NCBI RefSeq assembly: GCF_000003815.2
Contig: NC_049988.1
Location: forward strand, 22,519,581-22,583,580
Reading direction: 5' to 3'
DNA length: 64,000 nucleotides
From: Branchiostoma floridae
Taxonomy: Eukaryota > Chordata > Leptocardii > Amphioxiformes > Branchiostomatidae
Position numbers and translations under genes: made by a program. Below are positions 10,579 through 21,703 of the stretch, piece by piece. Numbering within the stretch: position 1 is the stretch's first letter; every line of letters starts with the position of its first letter. Below the pieces are notes generated by a model. It had not been told where the DNA came from and did not search any database. It saw only the letters and a program-made list of their open reading frames with translations.

Positions 10579-11450
10579 CCCTGTGCCGTGGTGTTCGGTT
10601 ATATATCAGGACAAAGCTCGATGGGCTAGATTATCAATGTGTTTGTGTAAGACTAAACAGATCTTGTTTAAAACGGCTAGTCTACCGGGTAGGCGGCAGA
10701 TAAATCTACTCAAGATACAGCTGGGGTCGTTTAGGTCATTGGGAGAGACTACTGTAAAATGGGGAGGCGCTTTTATAATGGTTAATTTCCTATGAGCTGC
10801 AGGCAATCACAAATGGCTTAGAGCTATATATATGTATATATTTCCAATATACATGTACTAGTATATATATATATTTATTGTCGTTGCAAATACACAACAA
10901 AAAAGAAAAAGAAAACAACACTTATTCATAAATTTTATGAATTAAGGATTATGAATGTGTTTTGTGCGAGACTAAACAGATCTTGTTTAAAACGGCCAGT
11001 CTACCGGGCAGGCGGCCGATAAATCCACTCAAGATGCCGGTAGGTCATTGGGAGAGTCTAGTGTAAAGTGGGTGGCGCTTTTGAGTGAGTGGCTATGAGC
11101 TGTAGCCAATCTCAACAGGTTTGGAGTTAAAATAACCGAGCTCTAAATTTAATTTTGTGACGATAGAAAAAAAACTGAAATCTTCTTGAGCATATCATTT
11201 TAATCACTTCCTGTCACTGTATAGTGAACGTGAGTAGTATGTTGAAAATATATATTTTTTGTTTGCAAAAAGAAAACAAACAGAAAAAAGAAAAACAGAA
11301 AGCACCTAAGCCTAAATAGCTTGTTAGGCCAGATCTATTGTTGGCTAGACCATATAAGGGTTGATATTATTTGTTTGCTTGCGAACGTTATCTATTTAGT
11401 TCTAATGAGTCTTTTTCGTCTTGTCTAATATTTCTTATTTATTCTGTTAG
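10579..11450 (+). repeat. Z2 intron remainder with an internal duplication
   Basis: Normal Z intron sequence resumes after the transposon. The segment beginning ACTAAACAGATCTTGTTTAA occurs twice (near 10651 and 10971), including the conserved run up to the GGTGGCGC motif, so about 320 bases of intron are duplicated only here. A short TA-rich tract lies at 10825-10875. Confidence 0.6.
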
Positions 11451-11457
11451 GTTCGAC

Positions 11458-12609
11458 ATGGCAGAAGCGGGTAATGGGTCTCCTACTGCTGTTCCCCAGA
11501 ACGTCTCTGACGGGTCTCCTACTGGATTTCTATGCGATACAAGTAAAACCAAAGGCCAGCCAACAGCGAGTAAACCCAGTCAGCCGGAAGCACAAACCGA
11601 TGAGAAGCCCTACATGTGTGCGGAGTGTGGGTACAGAGCAGCTCGGAAGTCTGACTTATCCATACATATGAGAACGCATACTGGAGAAAAACCCTACAAG
11701 TGTGACCAGTGTGACTATTCTGCTGCAGATAAGTCCACCTTGAACCGACATCGAGTCATACACACTGGTGACAAACCATACATGTGTGGGGAGTGTGGGT
11801 ACAGAGCAACTCAAAAGTGGCACTTATCCCAACATATGAGAACTCATACCGGTGAAAAACCCTACAAGTGTGACCAGTGTGACTATTCTGCAGCAAGGAA
11901 ATGCAGTCTGGACCGACATCTAACCAAACACACTGGTGATAAACCCTACATGTGTGGGGAGTGTGGGTACAGGACAGCTCGAAAGTGTCACTTATCAGAA
12001 CACATGAGAATACACACTGGGCAAAAACCATTCAAGTGTGACCAGTGTGACTATTCTGCTGCACAAAAATGCAATTTGGATCAGCATCTAGCTAAACACA
12101 CTGGTGATAAGCCCTACATGTGTGGGCAGTGTGGGTACAGGACAGCTCACAAATATGCTATATCCATACATATGAGAACTCATACTGGTGACAAACCCTA
12201 CAAGTGTGACCAGTGTGACTATTCTGCAGCAGATAAGTCCACCTTGAACCGACATCTAGCCAGACACACTGGTGATAAGCCCTACATGTGTGGGGAGTGT
12301 GGGTACAGAGCAACTCAAAAGTGGAACTTATCCAATCATATGAGGACTCATACCGGTGAAAAACCCTACAAGTGTGACCAGTGTGACTATTCTTCTACAC
12401 AAAAATGCAATTTGGACAAACATCTAGCCATACACACTGGTGATAAGCCCTACATGTGTGGGGAGTGTGGGTACAGTGTAGCTCAAAAGTCTACCTTATC
12501 CCAACATATGAGAACCCATACAGGTGAGAAACCCTACAAGTGTGACCAGTGTTACTATTCTGCAGCACAAAAATCCAGGTTTGACAAGCATTGTAAAAGA
12601 CATCGGTGA
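11458..12609 (+). CDS. Z2: C2H2 zinc-finger protein, 12 fingers, intact
   Basis: 383-residue protein read from the ATG seven bases after the acceptor TCTGTTAG (11450). Residues 1-46 carry [15 protein letters not shown] and a charged linker. Twelve fingers follow in strict A/B alternation, the last being the family-type terminal finger ending HCKRHR before the stop. All zinc ligands are present. Helix positions -1, 3 and 6 vary from finger to finger (for example Arg/Asp/Ile, Gln/His/Gln, His/Ala/Ile), while the framework is nearly constant. One of the cleanest members and probably functional. Leader B is its likely first exon, now 4.5 kb upstream because of the 7203-10578 insertion. Confidence 0.9.
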   Translation: MAEAGNGSPTAVPQNVSDGSPTGFLCDTSKTKGQPTASKPSQPEAQTDEKPYMCAECGYRAARKSDLSIHMRTHTGEKPYKCDQCDYSAADKSTLNRHRVIHTGDKPYMCGECGYRATQKWHLSQHMRTHTGEKPYKCDQCDYSAARKCSLDRHLTKHTGDKPYMCGECGYRTARKCHLSEHMRIHTGQKPFKCDQCDYSAAQKCNLDQHLAKHTGDKPYMCGQCGYRTAHKYAISIHMRTHTGDKPYKCDQCDYSAADKSTLNRHLARHTGDKPYMCGECGYRATQKWNLSNHMRTHTGEKPYKCDQCDYSSTQKCNLDKHLAIHTGDKPYMCGECGYSVAQKSTLSQHMRTHTGEKPYKCDQCYYSAAQKSRFDKHCKRHR

Positions 12610-12869
12610 AAACCCCACATATTTGAGGAATGCGGAACTTGGACTTGGACTTGGACTCGCTGTCTTTCCTTGTAAATTTATCATATCGGGCAGTGATATA
12701 ACTACCTTGAAATTGAAACCTACTTTCTCTTAAAGTAACGGAATCGACCGAAATGAACGGACTCGAATCAGGTAGCAGCTTTCACAATTAGGTATTTTAT
12801 GCCATGTATGTAAAAATTGTGTATGTAGACTTATAGACTTACAAGACTCATTAGGACTTGTGATGTAAA

Positions 12870-12980
12870 CTGTATATCTGTTATATACTTTGCCTTGCCA
12901 TTGCTTCTTCCCTCATGACCTCAATGAAAAGCGGCCTGGAGGCCGATTTGAGCAAAACAAAGGTTCAAACATGCAAACAA
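12870..12980 (+). mobile_element. LINE 3'-end fragment
   Basis: CCCTCATGACC...GAAAAGCGGCC...GGCCGATTTGAGC and a terminal AAAGGTTCAAAC also occur at 22335-22425. A 3' end with a repeated A-rich tail is typical of CR1/L2-type LINE ends. No coding part. Confidence 0.5.
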
Positions 12981-13024
12981 ACTTCTGTTATCATTAGAAC
13001 AGGCAGACGATTGACATTGCATCA

Positions 13025-13237
13025 AGTACTGGTGAGTACTTGTTCAGTAACGTCACCCGTTAGGGTAAGGCCCTTTTCTGAAACATCCAGTTCCTGTTCT
13101 GATGTCATTGTCTGGCCGGTGACTGGACTTTGTTGTGCACGAGACAGTATCAGAACAAGAACTGAACGTTTCAAAAAAGTACCTAACCCTATAAGGTTAA
13201 GTTACATGTACTCAACAAAGCAGAAGTCACCAATACT
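13025..13237. mobile_element. fold-back element (hairpin MITE)
   Basis: Arms of about 85 bases pair: the left arm contains GAAACATCCAGTTCCTGTTC and the right arm the imperfect complement GAACAAGAACTGAACGTTTC. A right-arm half copy lies at about 52812-52915, downstream of Z9. Confidence 0.6.
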
Positions 13238-13309
13238 AAGTGCAATATCAACCTACTGTAACGAAAACATTTCAATGCTGATATAGTTACAACACCATTT
13301 CTATTGTCC

Positions 13310-13430
13310 GATATCACACACGTCGTCCCAGTCTTTGATAGTGCGCGGGAAAAATTATCTCTGCCGATACAGTGTACTACTTTGATTGGTTTGGTAATTA
13401 TGCTGCCGGGTGCATATGGCGGGAGCAACT
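13310..13430 (-). mobile_element. LINE reverse-transcriptase tail fragment
   Basis: The minus strand encodes pieces of the same C-terminal RT tail seen more completely at 17330-17590, 44640-44914 and 48765-49020 (HCIGRDNFSRALSKTGT region). Broken by frameshifts. It forms part of the recurring Z 3' flank. Confidence 0.5.
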
Positions 13431-13538
13431 TGTTTTACTAAGTTGATGCTGTATCTTGTGAAGTGACATAAAATGTTGTTTTAGTTACTCATGGCATATA
13501 TCTAAGAACATAACTGATTAGTGAACTTAAGAAAGTTT

Positions 13539-13544
13539 AATAAA
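13539..13544 (+). terminator. Z2 poly(A) signal
   Basis: AATAAA in the family context AAAGTTTAATAAAAGTAC, followed by a TGTCTCTTGTGTGG GT-rich stretch. Confidence 0.5.
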
Positions 13545-14030
13545 AGTACAAATTGCTTTCCATTGTCTCTTGTGTGGTAGGTGCTGGCCTTACAATGTCA
13601 CAGGTCAATTTTATTTTCTTCACATAACAGGTCACAATAATGTTGTATACTAGTATATATTTGAAAGAATGGCCCAGGGCGACCAGAAAGGATTTGTTTG
13701 TAATGAATACCCGGTAAACCACATGATGGTGTAACACACCAGCTTTTTACTGGACTGCACAAGCTTATATACGGACATATTTATTTGTCCACTCTACTCA
13801 AACTTGGTTAGGACTACGTTACGAGTTATTTATTTCCGTGCCATGTACAAAAACACGATAAGAAAGACGGGAAAAAAGAGAAGAAAAGAAAGAGAAATAG
13901 AAAGAAAAAGAATGAAAGAAACAGAAAAAAATCCGGAAAGGTTTTCAAATGAAGATGAATGGGCATGGGAAATATTGCTACCGTCTAAGTGCCAAATTCA
14001 GATAGAAATATAGCGTCGATCTCCAATAGT

Positions 14031-14183
14031 GTAGGCGGAACGTACTTTAAAGTAACGGGTAAGCAGGTATCAACTGACCTTTCACCTCACAGTGTCAGTC
14101 ACCTTTCACCCCTTGCTGCTCCAGAGGAACGCTTGCAGGACGATCGAGGATTGTGTGGAGGTAATAATCATCACTGGAAACAG
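14031..14183 (+). other. non-coding leader exon C (Z3)
   Basis: Leader copy with both DR1-like motifs (14075-14087 and 14097-14112) and an 8-base internal expansion (GACGATCGAGGATTG). It ends GGAAACAG before GTAAGAAGG. Inferred first exon of Z3, whose acceptor is at 15319-15320. Confidence 0.6.
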
Positions 14184-14334
14184 GTAAGAAGGAGATATAG
14201 ATACGTAATGACTGCGTTATTATGAACTGAGGGGGTAGAGGTCATTTCTATGTTATGTAGGCGACATTAGACAGAAATGTAAGACTTTTCGGGGTGACGA
14301 AATGGGGGTGGGGAGGGGGGCATATTATTATAAT

Positions 14335-14515
14335 TATAATCTTTATTGCAAATTCATGCCCGAGGGCTAATTGCATACAAAGTAAAGTAGTAGTGATGTA
14401 CATAAACATACTTAACAAAGAAGGGAAATGATATTCATAGATAAATCAAAAGGGAATAACGTCTAAACTTAATCTATTTATATATTTACCCTCAAGGAAA
14501 CAAAGGAAAACGTTC
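14335..14515 (-). mobile_element. LINE 3' tail in the Z3 intron
   Basis: On the minus strand this reads ...TGCAATTAGCCCTCGGGCAT..., matching the plus-oriented fragment at about 59160-59225. It interrupts Z intron sequence directly after the G-run block. Confidence 0.5.
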
Positions 14516-14759
14516 TTGCTCCATTTGTTCTACTTGCTCTTCTTCTTCTCCAAACAAATAATGAACTGGCCAGACCGCTGTCTCCATGGTTACTGAAGGT
14601 GTAGCAGACACCCTGTGGTGTTCGCTTACATGTAGCAAGTATCAGGACAAAGCTCGAGGGACTAGATTATGAATGTGATTGTGTAAGACTAAACAGGTCT
14701 TGTTTAAAACGGCTAGTCTTCCCGAAAGGCGACCGATAAATCTACTCAAGATGCCGCTG

Positions 14760-14774
14760 GGGTCATTTAGGTCA
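14760..14774 (+). promoter_or_regulatory. DR3-like motif, Z3 intron
   Basis: GGGTCATTTAGGTCA, two nuclear-receptor half-sites spaced by three bases. Conserved at the same position in several Z introns. Function not shown. Confidence 0.35.
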
Positions 14775-14828
14775 TTGGGAGAGTCTACTGTAAAACGGGT
14801 GGTGCTTTTACGAGGGGTGATTCGCTAT

Positions 14829-15005
14829 TGTTTCTCATAGTACTTGTTTAAGAATTTCAAGTTGGAATTTGGGTGCATCGAAATTAGGTTTTTCTCACAT
14901 TCTAGTTTACTTCATGTGGTGCACCCAAAAACTTTTTGGTGCACCCAATTTTCTAGGTTGGGTGCACCAGTGCACCTAATCCCAAAAATGAATGTCGAGC
15001 CCTGT
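14829..15005. mobile_element. about 177-bp unclassified insertion
   Basis: Absent from other Z introns but present in both duplicates (42170-42346). Contains the imperfect palindrome GTGCACCCAATTTTCTAGGT followed by TGGGTGCAC. It predates the Z3/Z7 duplication. Confidence 0.5.
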
Positions 15006-15327
15006 TATGATGAGCTGTAGGCAATCACAAAAGGCTTCGAGCTAATTGACCGTTTGTGAGGCTAGAAAAAAATAACTAAGCATTCTTGTTATCGGATCAT
15101 CTTTATCACTTCCCGTCACCGTAGTGAACGTGAGTAGTATATTGGAAACATGCATTTTGTCATCGCAAAAACATAACAAAAAAGAGAAAATAAAACAACC
15201 CCTAACTGTAAATAGCTTGTTAGGCTAGACCATGTGAAAGTTAACATTATTTTATTGCTTTACATCTAGTTTTAATTGGTCTATTTCTTCTTTTCCAATA
15301 TTTTTTTTCTATTTCATTAGGTTAGAC

Positions 15328-16836
15328 ATGGCAGAGGCATGTAATGGGTCTCCTACTGCTGTTCCTCAGAACTTCAGTGATGGGTATCGGTATCCACCTG
15401 GAGTTTTATGCCACAAGGATGCAACCAAAGCCAAAGACCACCCCACAGCGAGCAAAACCAGTTTGGTCAGTCAACCGGAAGCACACCCCGGTGAGAAACC
15501 CTACATGTGTGGGGAGTGTGGGTACAAGACAGCTTACCACTCAAATTTATCCAAACATATGAGAACTCATACCGGTGAAAAACCCTACAAGTGTGACCAG
15601 TGTGACTATTCTGCTTCACGAAAATACAGTTTGGACCAACATCTAGCCAAACACACTGGTGATAAACCCTACATGTGTGGGGAGTGTGGGTACAGGACAG
15701 CTCACAAGTCTGACTTATCCCGACACATGAGAACACACACAAGGGAAAAACCATTCAAGTGTGACCAGTTTGACTATTCTGCTGTACAAAAATCCATCTT
15801 GGACAGTCATCTAGCAAAGCACACCGGTGAGAAGCCCTACATGTGTGGGGAGTGTGGGTACAAGACAGCTAAGAAGTCTCATTTATCCGAACACCTGATA
15901 ACTCACATAGCAGAAAAACCCTACAAGTGTGACCAGTGTGACTATTCTGCTGCACGAAAATCCAGTTTGGACCATCATCTAGCCAAACACACTGGTGACA
16001 AGCCCTACATATGTAGGGAGTGTGGGTACAGGACATCTCAGAAGTCTGACTTATCCCGACATATGAGAACACACACGGGAGAAAAACCCTACAAGTGTGA
16101 CCAGTGTGACTATTCTGCTTCAAGAAAATCCAGTTTGGACCAACATCTAGCCAAACACACTGGTGAGAAGCCCTACATGTGTGAAAAATGTGGGTACAGG
16201 ACATCTCGAAAAAATGACTTATCCCAACACATCAGAACCCATACTGGTGAAAAACCCTACAAGTGTGACCAGTGTGCATTTTCTGCTGCTCAAAAATCCA
16301 CCTTAAAGCAACATGAAGCCATGCACACAGGTGAGAAGCCCTACATGTGTGAGGAGTGTGGGTACAGAACAGCTAAGAAGTTTCATTTAGACGAACATAT
16401 GAGAACTCATACCGGTGAAAAACCCTACAAGTGTGGCCAGTGTGACTATTCTGCAGCAAAGAAATCCACTTTGAACCGGCATCTAGCAAAGCACGGTGGT
16501 GACAAACCCTACATGTGTGGGGAGTGTGGGTACAGGACAGCTCAGAAATCTACATTATATCGACATATGGAAACTCATACATTAGAAAAATCTTACAAAT
16601 GTTACCAGTGTGACTATTCTGCTGCACAGAAGTCCACATTGAACCAACATGTAGCCAATCACAGTGGTGACAAGCCCTACATGTGCGAAGAGTGTGGGTA
16701 TAGGACAACTTGGAAATCTACCTTATCCAGACACATGAGAACGCACACAGGTGAAAAACCCTACAAATGTGACCAATGTGACTATTCTGCAAGAAGGAAA
16801 TATGCATTGGACAAACATTGTAAAACACACCGGTAA
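15328..16836 (+). CDS. Z3: C2H2 zinc-finger protein, 16 fingers
   Basis: 502-residue protein. The start ATG follows the acceptor CATTAG (15320) by seven bases. The N-terminus [15 protein letters not shown] is followed by a YRYPPGV segment found only here and in Z7. Sixteen A/B-alternating fingers end in the family terminus HCKTHR. Finger 4 reads CDQF instead of CDQC, so it has lost one zinc ligand and is probably non-folding; the same defect is in Z7 and so predates their duplication. Several linkers deviate from TGEKP (TREKP, IAEKP, TLEKS). The gene has its own leader exon C. Probably functional, but recognition sequence and effector mechanism are unknown. Confidence 0.9.
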   Translation: MAEACNGSPTAVPQNFSDGYRYPPGVLCHKDATKAKDHPTASKTSLVSQPEAHPGEKPYMCGECGYKTAYHSNLSKHMRTHTGEKPYKCDQCDYSASRKYSLDQHLAKHTGDKPYMCGECGYRTAHKSDLSRHMRTHTREKPFKCDQFDYSAVQKSILDSHLAKHTGEKPYMCGECGYKTAKKSHLSEHLITHIAEKPYKCDQCDYSAARKSSLDHHLAKHTGDKPYICRECGYRTSQKSDLSRHMRTHTGEKPYKCDQCDYSASRKSSLDQHLAKHTGEKPYMCEKCGYRTSRKNDLSQHIRTHTGEKPYKCDQCAFSAAQKSTLKQHEAMHTGEKPYMCEECGYRTAKKFHLDEHMRTHTGEKPYKCGQCDYSAAKKSTLNRHLAKHGGDKPYMCGECGYRTAQKSTLYRHMETHTLEKSYKCYQCDYSAAQKSTLNQHVANHSGDKPYMCEECGYRTTWKSTLSRHMRTHTGEKPYKCDQCDYSARRKYALDKHCKTHR

Positions 16837-17329
16837 ACAACACTACATGTGTCAGGAATGTGATTCCGGGAAATCTAAGAAAACTTTTTTTCCAAAAATA
16901 TAGCGTATGTCACCTAGCTGTTAGAAACACTGATGGAAAACTCTGACTGCAGAGGAGGTAGAAGAAGAACTCAAAAACAGAAATCATCTATTTGTAGCTA
17001 ACATACCATTTGAATATTGTATATTCAAGAATGCTGGCAACGTTGAAAAATCTTACTTCTATTACTTATATTTAAGTTAGAGACACATATCATTTGTATA
17101 TTCTTGCTCTGCTTTAGATAGATTTATATCCTATGTGCATAGGGCTTGCCACACCCACTTTAAAGAATATGTATATGCAGCATGCATGTAAGAGGAACAC
17201 TTTACGTGTCCTATTCCAATATTTGAGAAGAAGCCATCTCACAGTTACGAGCGTGCATATTCTGCAGTGATGACACCTATTTTCAATTTTATATAACATT
17301 TTCTTCTTTCTATTGAGGCGACCTCCTCC

Positions 17330-17590
17330 AGCGTTTGAAGACTGTAACCTTTAGTTGTGTGGAGTTTGCTGAGAAGGGCGTTTATGCCGACAGACACTTT
17401 CACTTTATTTATTTTCACTTTATTTACTTGAGTCAGATTTGAGTCTTGAAGATGTCCAGGTGGAAGATAAGGCGCCCTCCGCGGGAAAGTCGTACCAGTC
17501 TTTGACAGTAGGCGGGGAAAATGATCTCTGTCGATACAGTGTGCTACTTTGAGTGGCTTGGTGTGCGGCCGGGTGCATATGGTGGGGAGC
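17330..17590 (-). mobile_element. LINE RT C-terminal tail in Z3 3' flank
   Basis: The minus strand encodes a diverged RT tail (HCIDRDHFPRLLSKTGT, then LPPGHLQDSN), the segment that in jockey/CR1-type LINEs reads roughly FFPRTIxxWNSLP. Equivalent blocks follow Z2, Z7 and Z8 in the same position and orientation. Confidence 0.6.
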
Positions 17591-17594
17591 ACCG

Positions 17595-18044
17595 GGCTTT
17601 TTTTTGGCTAAGTTAGGAGCCTTTTTTGTGAAGTTAGCTTCTGTAACATAAAATGTTGTTTCAGTGGCTCATGGTTGATATGTAAGAATTTCACTGATTA
17701 GTGAAAATAAGAAAGTTTGATAAAAGTACAAAGTCTATTCCATTGTCTCTTGTGTGGTAGGTACACAATATTGTACTGGCCGTGCAAGGTCACAGGTCAG
17801 TTTTATTTTCTTGACATAATAATTCACAATAATATTGTATACTAGTATATATTTGAAAGAATGGCCCAGGACGATCAGAAAGGATGTGTTTGCAATGCAT
17901 ACGGTAAACCACATCATGGTGCAGCACACCAGCTTTTTACTGAACTGCCTAAGCTGCATATCCGAACAGATTTATTTGTCCACTCCCACTATGTAAACAG
18001 CTAGTAAGTTATAGGCTCGCTCATAGAGATAAGCGTAATTAAGT
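17595..18044 (+). other. Z3 3'-end region
   Basis: Contains the family 3'-end motif with GATAAA in place of AATAAA (AAGTTTGATAAAAG, near 17713-17726), then the CATACGGTAAACCACATC unit related to the 61-bp repeat. No gene seen. Confidence 0.5.
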
Positions 18045-18261
18045 AAGTAATATGTCAAAGTTAATGTTCTGATTTGCATAACAATGTCCAAGCGGGTTTT
18101 GTTCTTTTTGGTGGGCTTTTACCTTTGGCATTACCTAGAATTTGTGTGCCACGTCAAAACACTATATGAAAGAGGGAAGTGAGGAAAAAATGAAAGAACG
18201 AAAAAAGGAAAGATTGTGGGATAATAGTAAATGGAGCACAGGATACTCTACCATCTAAGGT

Positions 18262-18325
18262 GCTTAATTCAGACAGAAATAAAGGGTGCGTCTCGAATAA
18301 TGTAGGCGGAATGTACTATACAATA
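18262..18325 (+). other. truncated Z leader remnant
   Basis: TGTAGGCGGAATGTACTATA matches the start of the Z leader and its upstream flank, then the sequence switches to lectin upstream DNA. No zinc-finger exon follows. Marks the recombination joint between a Z unit and the L2 unit. Confidence 0.55.
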
Positions 18326-19406
18326 GTTTGTATTGAACAATACCATTGGTATACGCAGATAAAAATTGGAGGCACTGATGACTATCATGAGAGTATAGAA
18401 GCTAAACACACTACACTACCAGTGGTCTAGCCCCCTGCTGTAGTTCTTGCATCTTCTGATCAGGGAGGTTACCACCATCGCTGAACAGAGACGGGGGCGA
18501 CACAGGTTATCTGGCATTTACGACCCTCTGCTGCAGTCGTATGTCTCTGACGTCTCGTCCGAAAGCTACAGCAGACGGGTCCATTCCGGAGTCGGCTGAC
18601 ATTTTGGGGTAAGTCCCAATCAACTTTGTGTTGGTTAAGTAAAGTTTCCAGAAGTTTAACACCCTTGTTCTAATGTATCGGCAGCTTTGTATATTAGCTG
18701 TTATGATATCTTCCTCTCTTACGTCACTGTACTACATTGAAATAGCCTGGATTTTGAATGGGATGCAAAGGGCACATTTCTGCAGGGAGGTATTCACATT
18801 GTAGACATTCGTCCCATTGATATGGTGATTGTAGGCTCTTCAGACCACAATTATGATATACATTATGTTGGCCTCCAAGGTTACCATATTATAAATACAT
18901 GACTAGGGTTTTGTTTTTTGAGTGCCTAAGACTAATATCCACAGATATATATTCGCATATTTGGTATATGTCACTTTGAAATGGTTTACTCAAATTTAAG
19001 AAATATATATATGCTTTGATTTCCTAGGTCAGTCCAAGTGGCAAAATGTTTAGGATAGGTTCAGCGTGCGAACAGGGGCGGGAATGGGTGATTTGGAATA
19101 GTCCATTTTGCGTTAGGTGATTGACAGGATCAGTCCATTTTTTATCGGGTCAATTTGAGACCTATGATAAAATTGTTGATGTTGTAAGAGTCAATTTTGG
19201 AACAGAAGTCATTAAGAAACGGTCCGTTCGTGTGTGTACGTGTGTGTGTGTGTGTGTAAAATAGAACATTTATGCACAAGAAAGGGGCTGAGAGATAATA
19301 TCTTATTGAATAGATTTGTTTGATCTTCTACCTCTATTATTTGCTACGTTGATACATTTTTCACAGTTATACTTTGCGCGACGGTTGTCTGTACAGTACG
19401 GTCCAA

Positions 19407-19490
19407 ATGCACGAGCAAGCAGAGCCGGTCCGGTCCCCTTTCTCGCGCCCTAACAGCGGCCAAACCAGCGGGCCTCCGCCAAAAGGCGTT
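19407..19490 (+). pseudogene. orphan lectin cytoplasmic exon fragment
   Basis: Begins ATGCACGAGCAAGCAGAGCC, the start of the L cytoplasmic exon with Tyr2 changed to His. It keeps about 27 codons through SGPPPK, then runs into LINE-tail sequence and lacks the exon's donor. It cannot encode a complete tail. Confidence 0.7.
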
Positions 19491-20460
19491 TTTTTAAGAA
19501 TCTGTAAACTTTAGTTGTGTGGAGTTTGCTGAGAAGGGCGGTTATGCCGACAGGAATTCTTTGTAATATGTCAAAAGGCGCCGTAATGCTTTGATTTGCT
19601 CAACAATGTCCAGACGGGTTTTGTTTTTCTTGGGGAGAGGGGGGGGGGGGGTCTTTTTTTTATGAGACAGAAGGAAGTACAGAAAGAGAACGAAGAAAGT
19701 TAAAAGGGAAAGTTAGAAAGGAAAATGAAGAAAGAAATAAAGAAAGTAAAAAAAAATCGTTGGATATAGGGCACCTCTCTAATAAAATCCTAATTGTATT
19801 GAACAATACAACGAGAGGAAAATTGGCGGCACTGACTATCATGAGAGTATGGAAGCTAAACACATTACACTACCTGTGGACTAGCCCCCTGCTGTAGTGC
19901 TTGCACCTTTGTGTGGCCCAGGGCTTAGAAATGGAGATGGGCACCGGGCCCGATGCATCTTCTGATCAGGGAGGATGAGACCCTTATTCTGGTGTATGGG
20001 CAACTTTAGCTTTTGTGCTATCTTTGGCTCTTACGTCACTGTACAATAATGATAATAATTAATCTACAACCTGATCCACGGTGCGTAATGTATAGTATCA
20101 AACTTCCCGTACACTCCTTGGCCAGCTTTGATACTATCTCATGGCACCGTAGGATCTGCTTTGAGATTAGATGATAATAACTTGGTATATGTTGCCTTTT
20201 GTACTACGTCTTAATGGCCTAAATTTTGCCATAGGGGTTAATGGGAAACATTTCTGCAGGGAAGGATTCACATTGTAGTTATTCGTCCCATTGATTTGTG
20301 GATTTTAGGCTCTTCAGACCACAATTATATATGTTGGCCTCCAATAATACCATATTATAAATATATGACCAGTGTTTTGTTTTTTGAGTGCTTAAGACTT
20401 ATGTCTACAGATATATATTCACATATTTGGTATATACCTTTTTGAAATGGTTTATTCAGA

Positions 20461-20765
20461 TCATAAATATATATATACGCGACTAACACTTATGTACAAG
20501 GCAGTCAACAATCTTATCGCCATACCCATTCACAGTATCCTTACAAAAACCAATAACACCACAAGAGGTCACCACTAGCACTTCCACACCTTACCATGCA
20601 AAACTGAAGTACACAGCTATTTCCCTCGCAGTTATAGATGGGAACAGCATGCCTAAACATCTGGTAGATGCCACTTATGTAGAACAGTTCAAAGCCGGGG
20701 TTGTCAAGCATTATGACTACCCGGGCTTCTACCCAGCTGTAAGACCTAGCCATACCCTAGCAAGA
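20461..20765 (+). mobile_element. LINE RT C-terminal tail
   Basis: A plus-strand frame reads RLTLMYKAVNNLIAIPIHSI, then after frameshifts pieces such as YVEQFKAGVVKHYD and YPAVRPSHTLAR. This is the end of a jockey/CR1-type reverse transcriptase. Broken; inserted in the second tandem unit only. Confidence 0.65.
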
Positions 20766-20767
20766 TA

Positions 20768-20955
20768 CTGTAAATGCATTTAAGTTCGCGGGAAAAGGAC
20801 TTTTCGCGGTGATTTAAGTTCGCGGTACTAGCACCATGCACTGTAGTGTCTTACTGCAATGGAAAAATGTTCGCGGGGGTTTTAAGTTCGCGGTGAAGCA
20901 GTCAACCACGAAAACCGCGATTATTAATCCACCGCGAACGTTTCTGCATTTACAG
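20768..20955. mobile_element. 188-bp TA-flanked MITE
   Basis: Termini CTGTAAATGCATTTAAGTTC and complement GAACGTTTCTGCATTTACAG (imperfect) flanked by TA. Rich in TTCGCGG/CCGCGAA pairs. A second, eroded copy is at 47077-47273. Tc1/mariner-type by TA target; the assignment is inference. Confidence 0.65.
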
Positions 20956-21510
20956 TATTCTCTATAGCACAGCATTTTTATTTTTTGTTTGTTGAATGAA
21001 TTTGTTTCTCACTTCACCACCACCGGTTTGCTAGGGCATCCTCACTCCCCTGGCAGAAAGTCCCATGAGGGGCGTTGCCCAGTACTATGTAGATGTAGAT
21101 ACTTTGATTTACTGGGTCCTTCGATGAGAGTGGCACGTTGTTTCGGATAGGTTCGGCGTTCCAACAAGGGAATGGGTGATTTGGAAGAGTCCATTTTGCG
21201 TTGGGTGATTGACAGCATAAGTCCATTTTTATTGGGGTCAATTTGAGACCTATAATAAAAATGGTTGATTTTGTAAGAGTCCATTTGGGAGCAGAAATCA
21301 TTAAGAAACGGTCCGTTTCAACACGGTTGTGTGTGTGTGTCTGTGTAAAATAGACCATTTATGCACAAGGAAGGGGCTGAGAGCTAAAATTTTACTGTGT
21401 TGGCTCGCAAAGAAGTGGGGAGGGGCTTAGCACGAGCAATCAACGATTACATCGATAGTTCTTACGTACGTTTGAATAGATTCGTTTGATCTTCTACCTC
21501 TCATCTCAGA

Positions 21511-21703
21511 TTAACTTCTTTTCCCAGAAAATTAGTCTGCCACTTGCAGAAAAACAAAATGCCATTCACACCACCTGATGCCACGTCATCCCTACAAATG
21601 AATGCAAATGTGGCCTTACGTCGACAGACTAATCAATCTGCTACGTTGATACATTTTTCACAGTTATACATTGCGCGACGGTTGTCTGTACAGTACGGTC
21701 CAA
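21511..21703 (+). promoter_or_regulatory. conserved region upstream of L2
   Basis: CCCAGAAAATTAGTCTGCC and the nearby AAAACAAAATGCCATTC recur before L3 (31094, 31433) and L4 (56627, 56945). At 31126-31165 this reads as a possible short exon (ATGCCATCCGCACCACC ending CTCCAG before GTAAAAG). It may hold promoter or alternative 5' exon sequence of the lectin genes; there is no TATA box I can defend. Confidence 0.35.

Larger units (their letters stand above)
14588..17630 (+). repeat. 3-kb segmental duplication, copy 1 (Z3)
   Basis: Matches 41930-44965 nearly base for base, from GGTTACTGAAGG to the LINE-tail flank, including the complete Z coding exon. By my reading 13 of 502 residues differ between the encoded proteins. 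Copy 1 has about 29 extra bases near 17400 (CTTTATTTATTTTCACTTTA). Confidence 0.85.
18045..19495 (+). repeat. tandem duplication of the L2 5' region, first unit
   Basis: The order of landmarks here (TGTCCAAGCGGGTTTTG, ACTATCATGAGAGTAT, TAGCCCCCTGCTGTAG, GTCCATTTTGCGTT, a GT microsatellite, then a lectin cytoplasmic exon) is repeated in 19556-21780. About 56 bases of LINE-tail/Z flank lie between the units. The duplication ends inside the lectin exon. Confidence 0.75.
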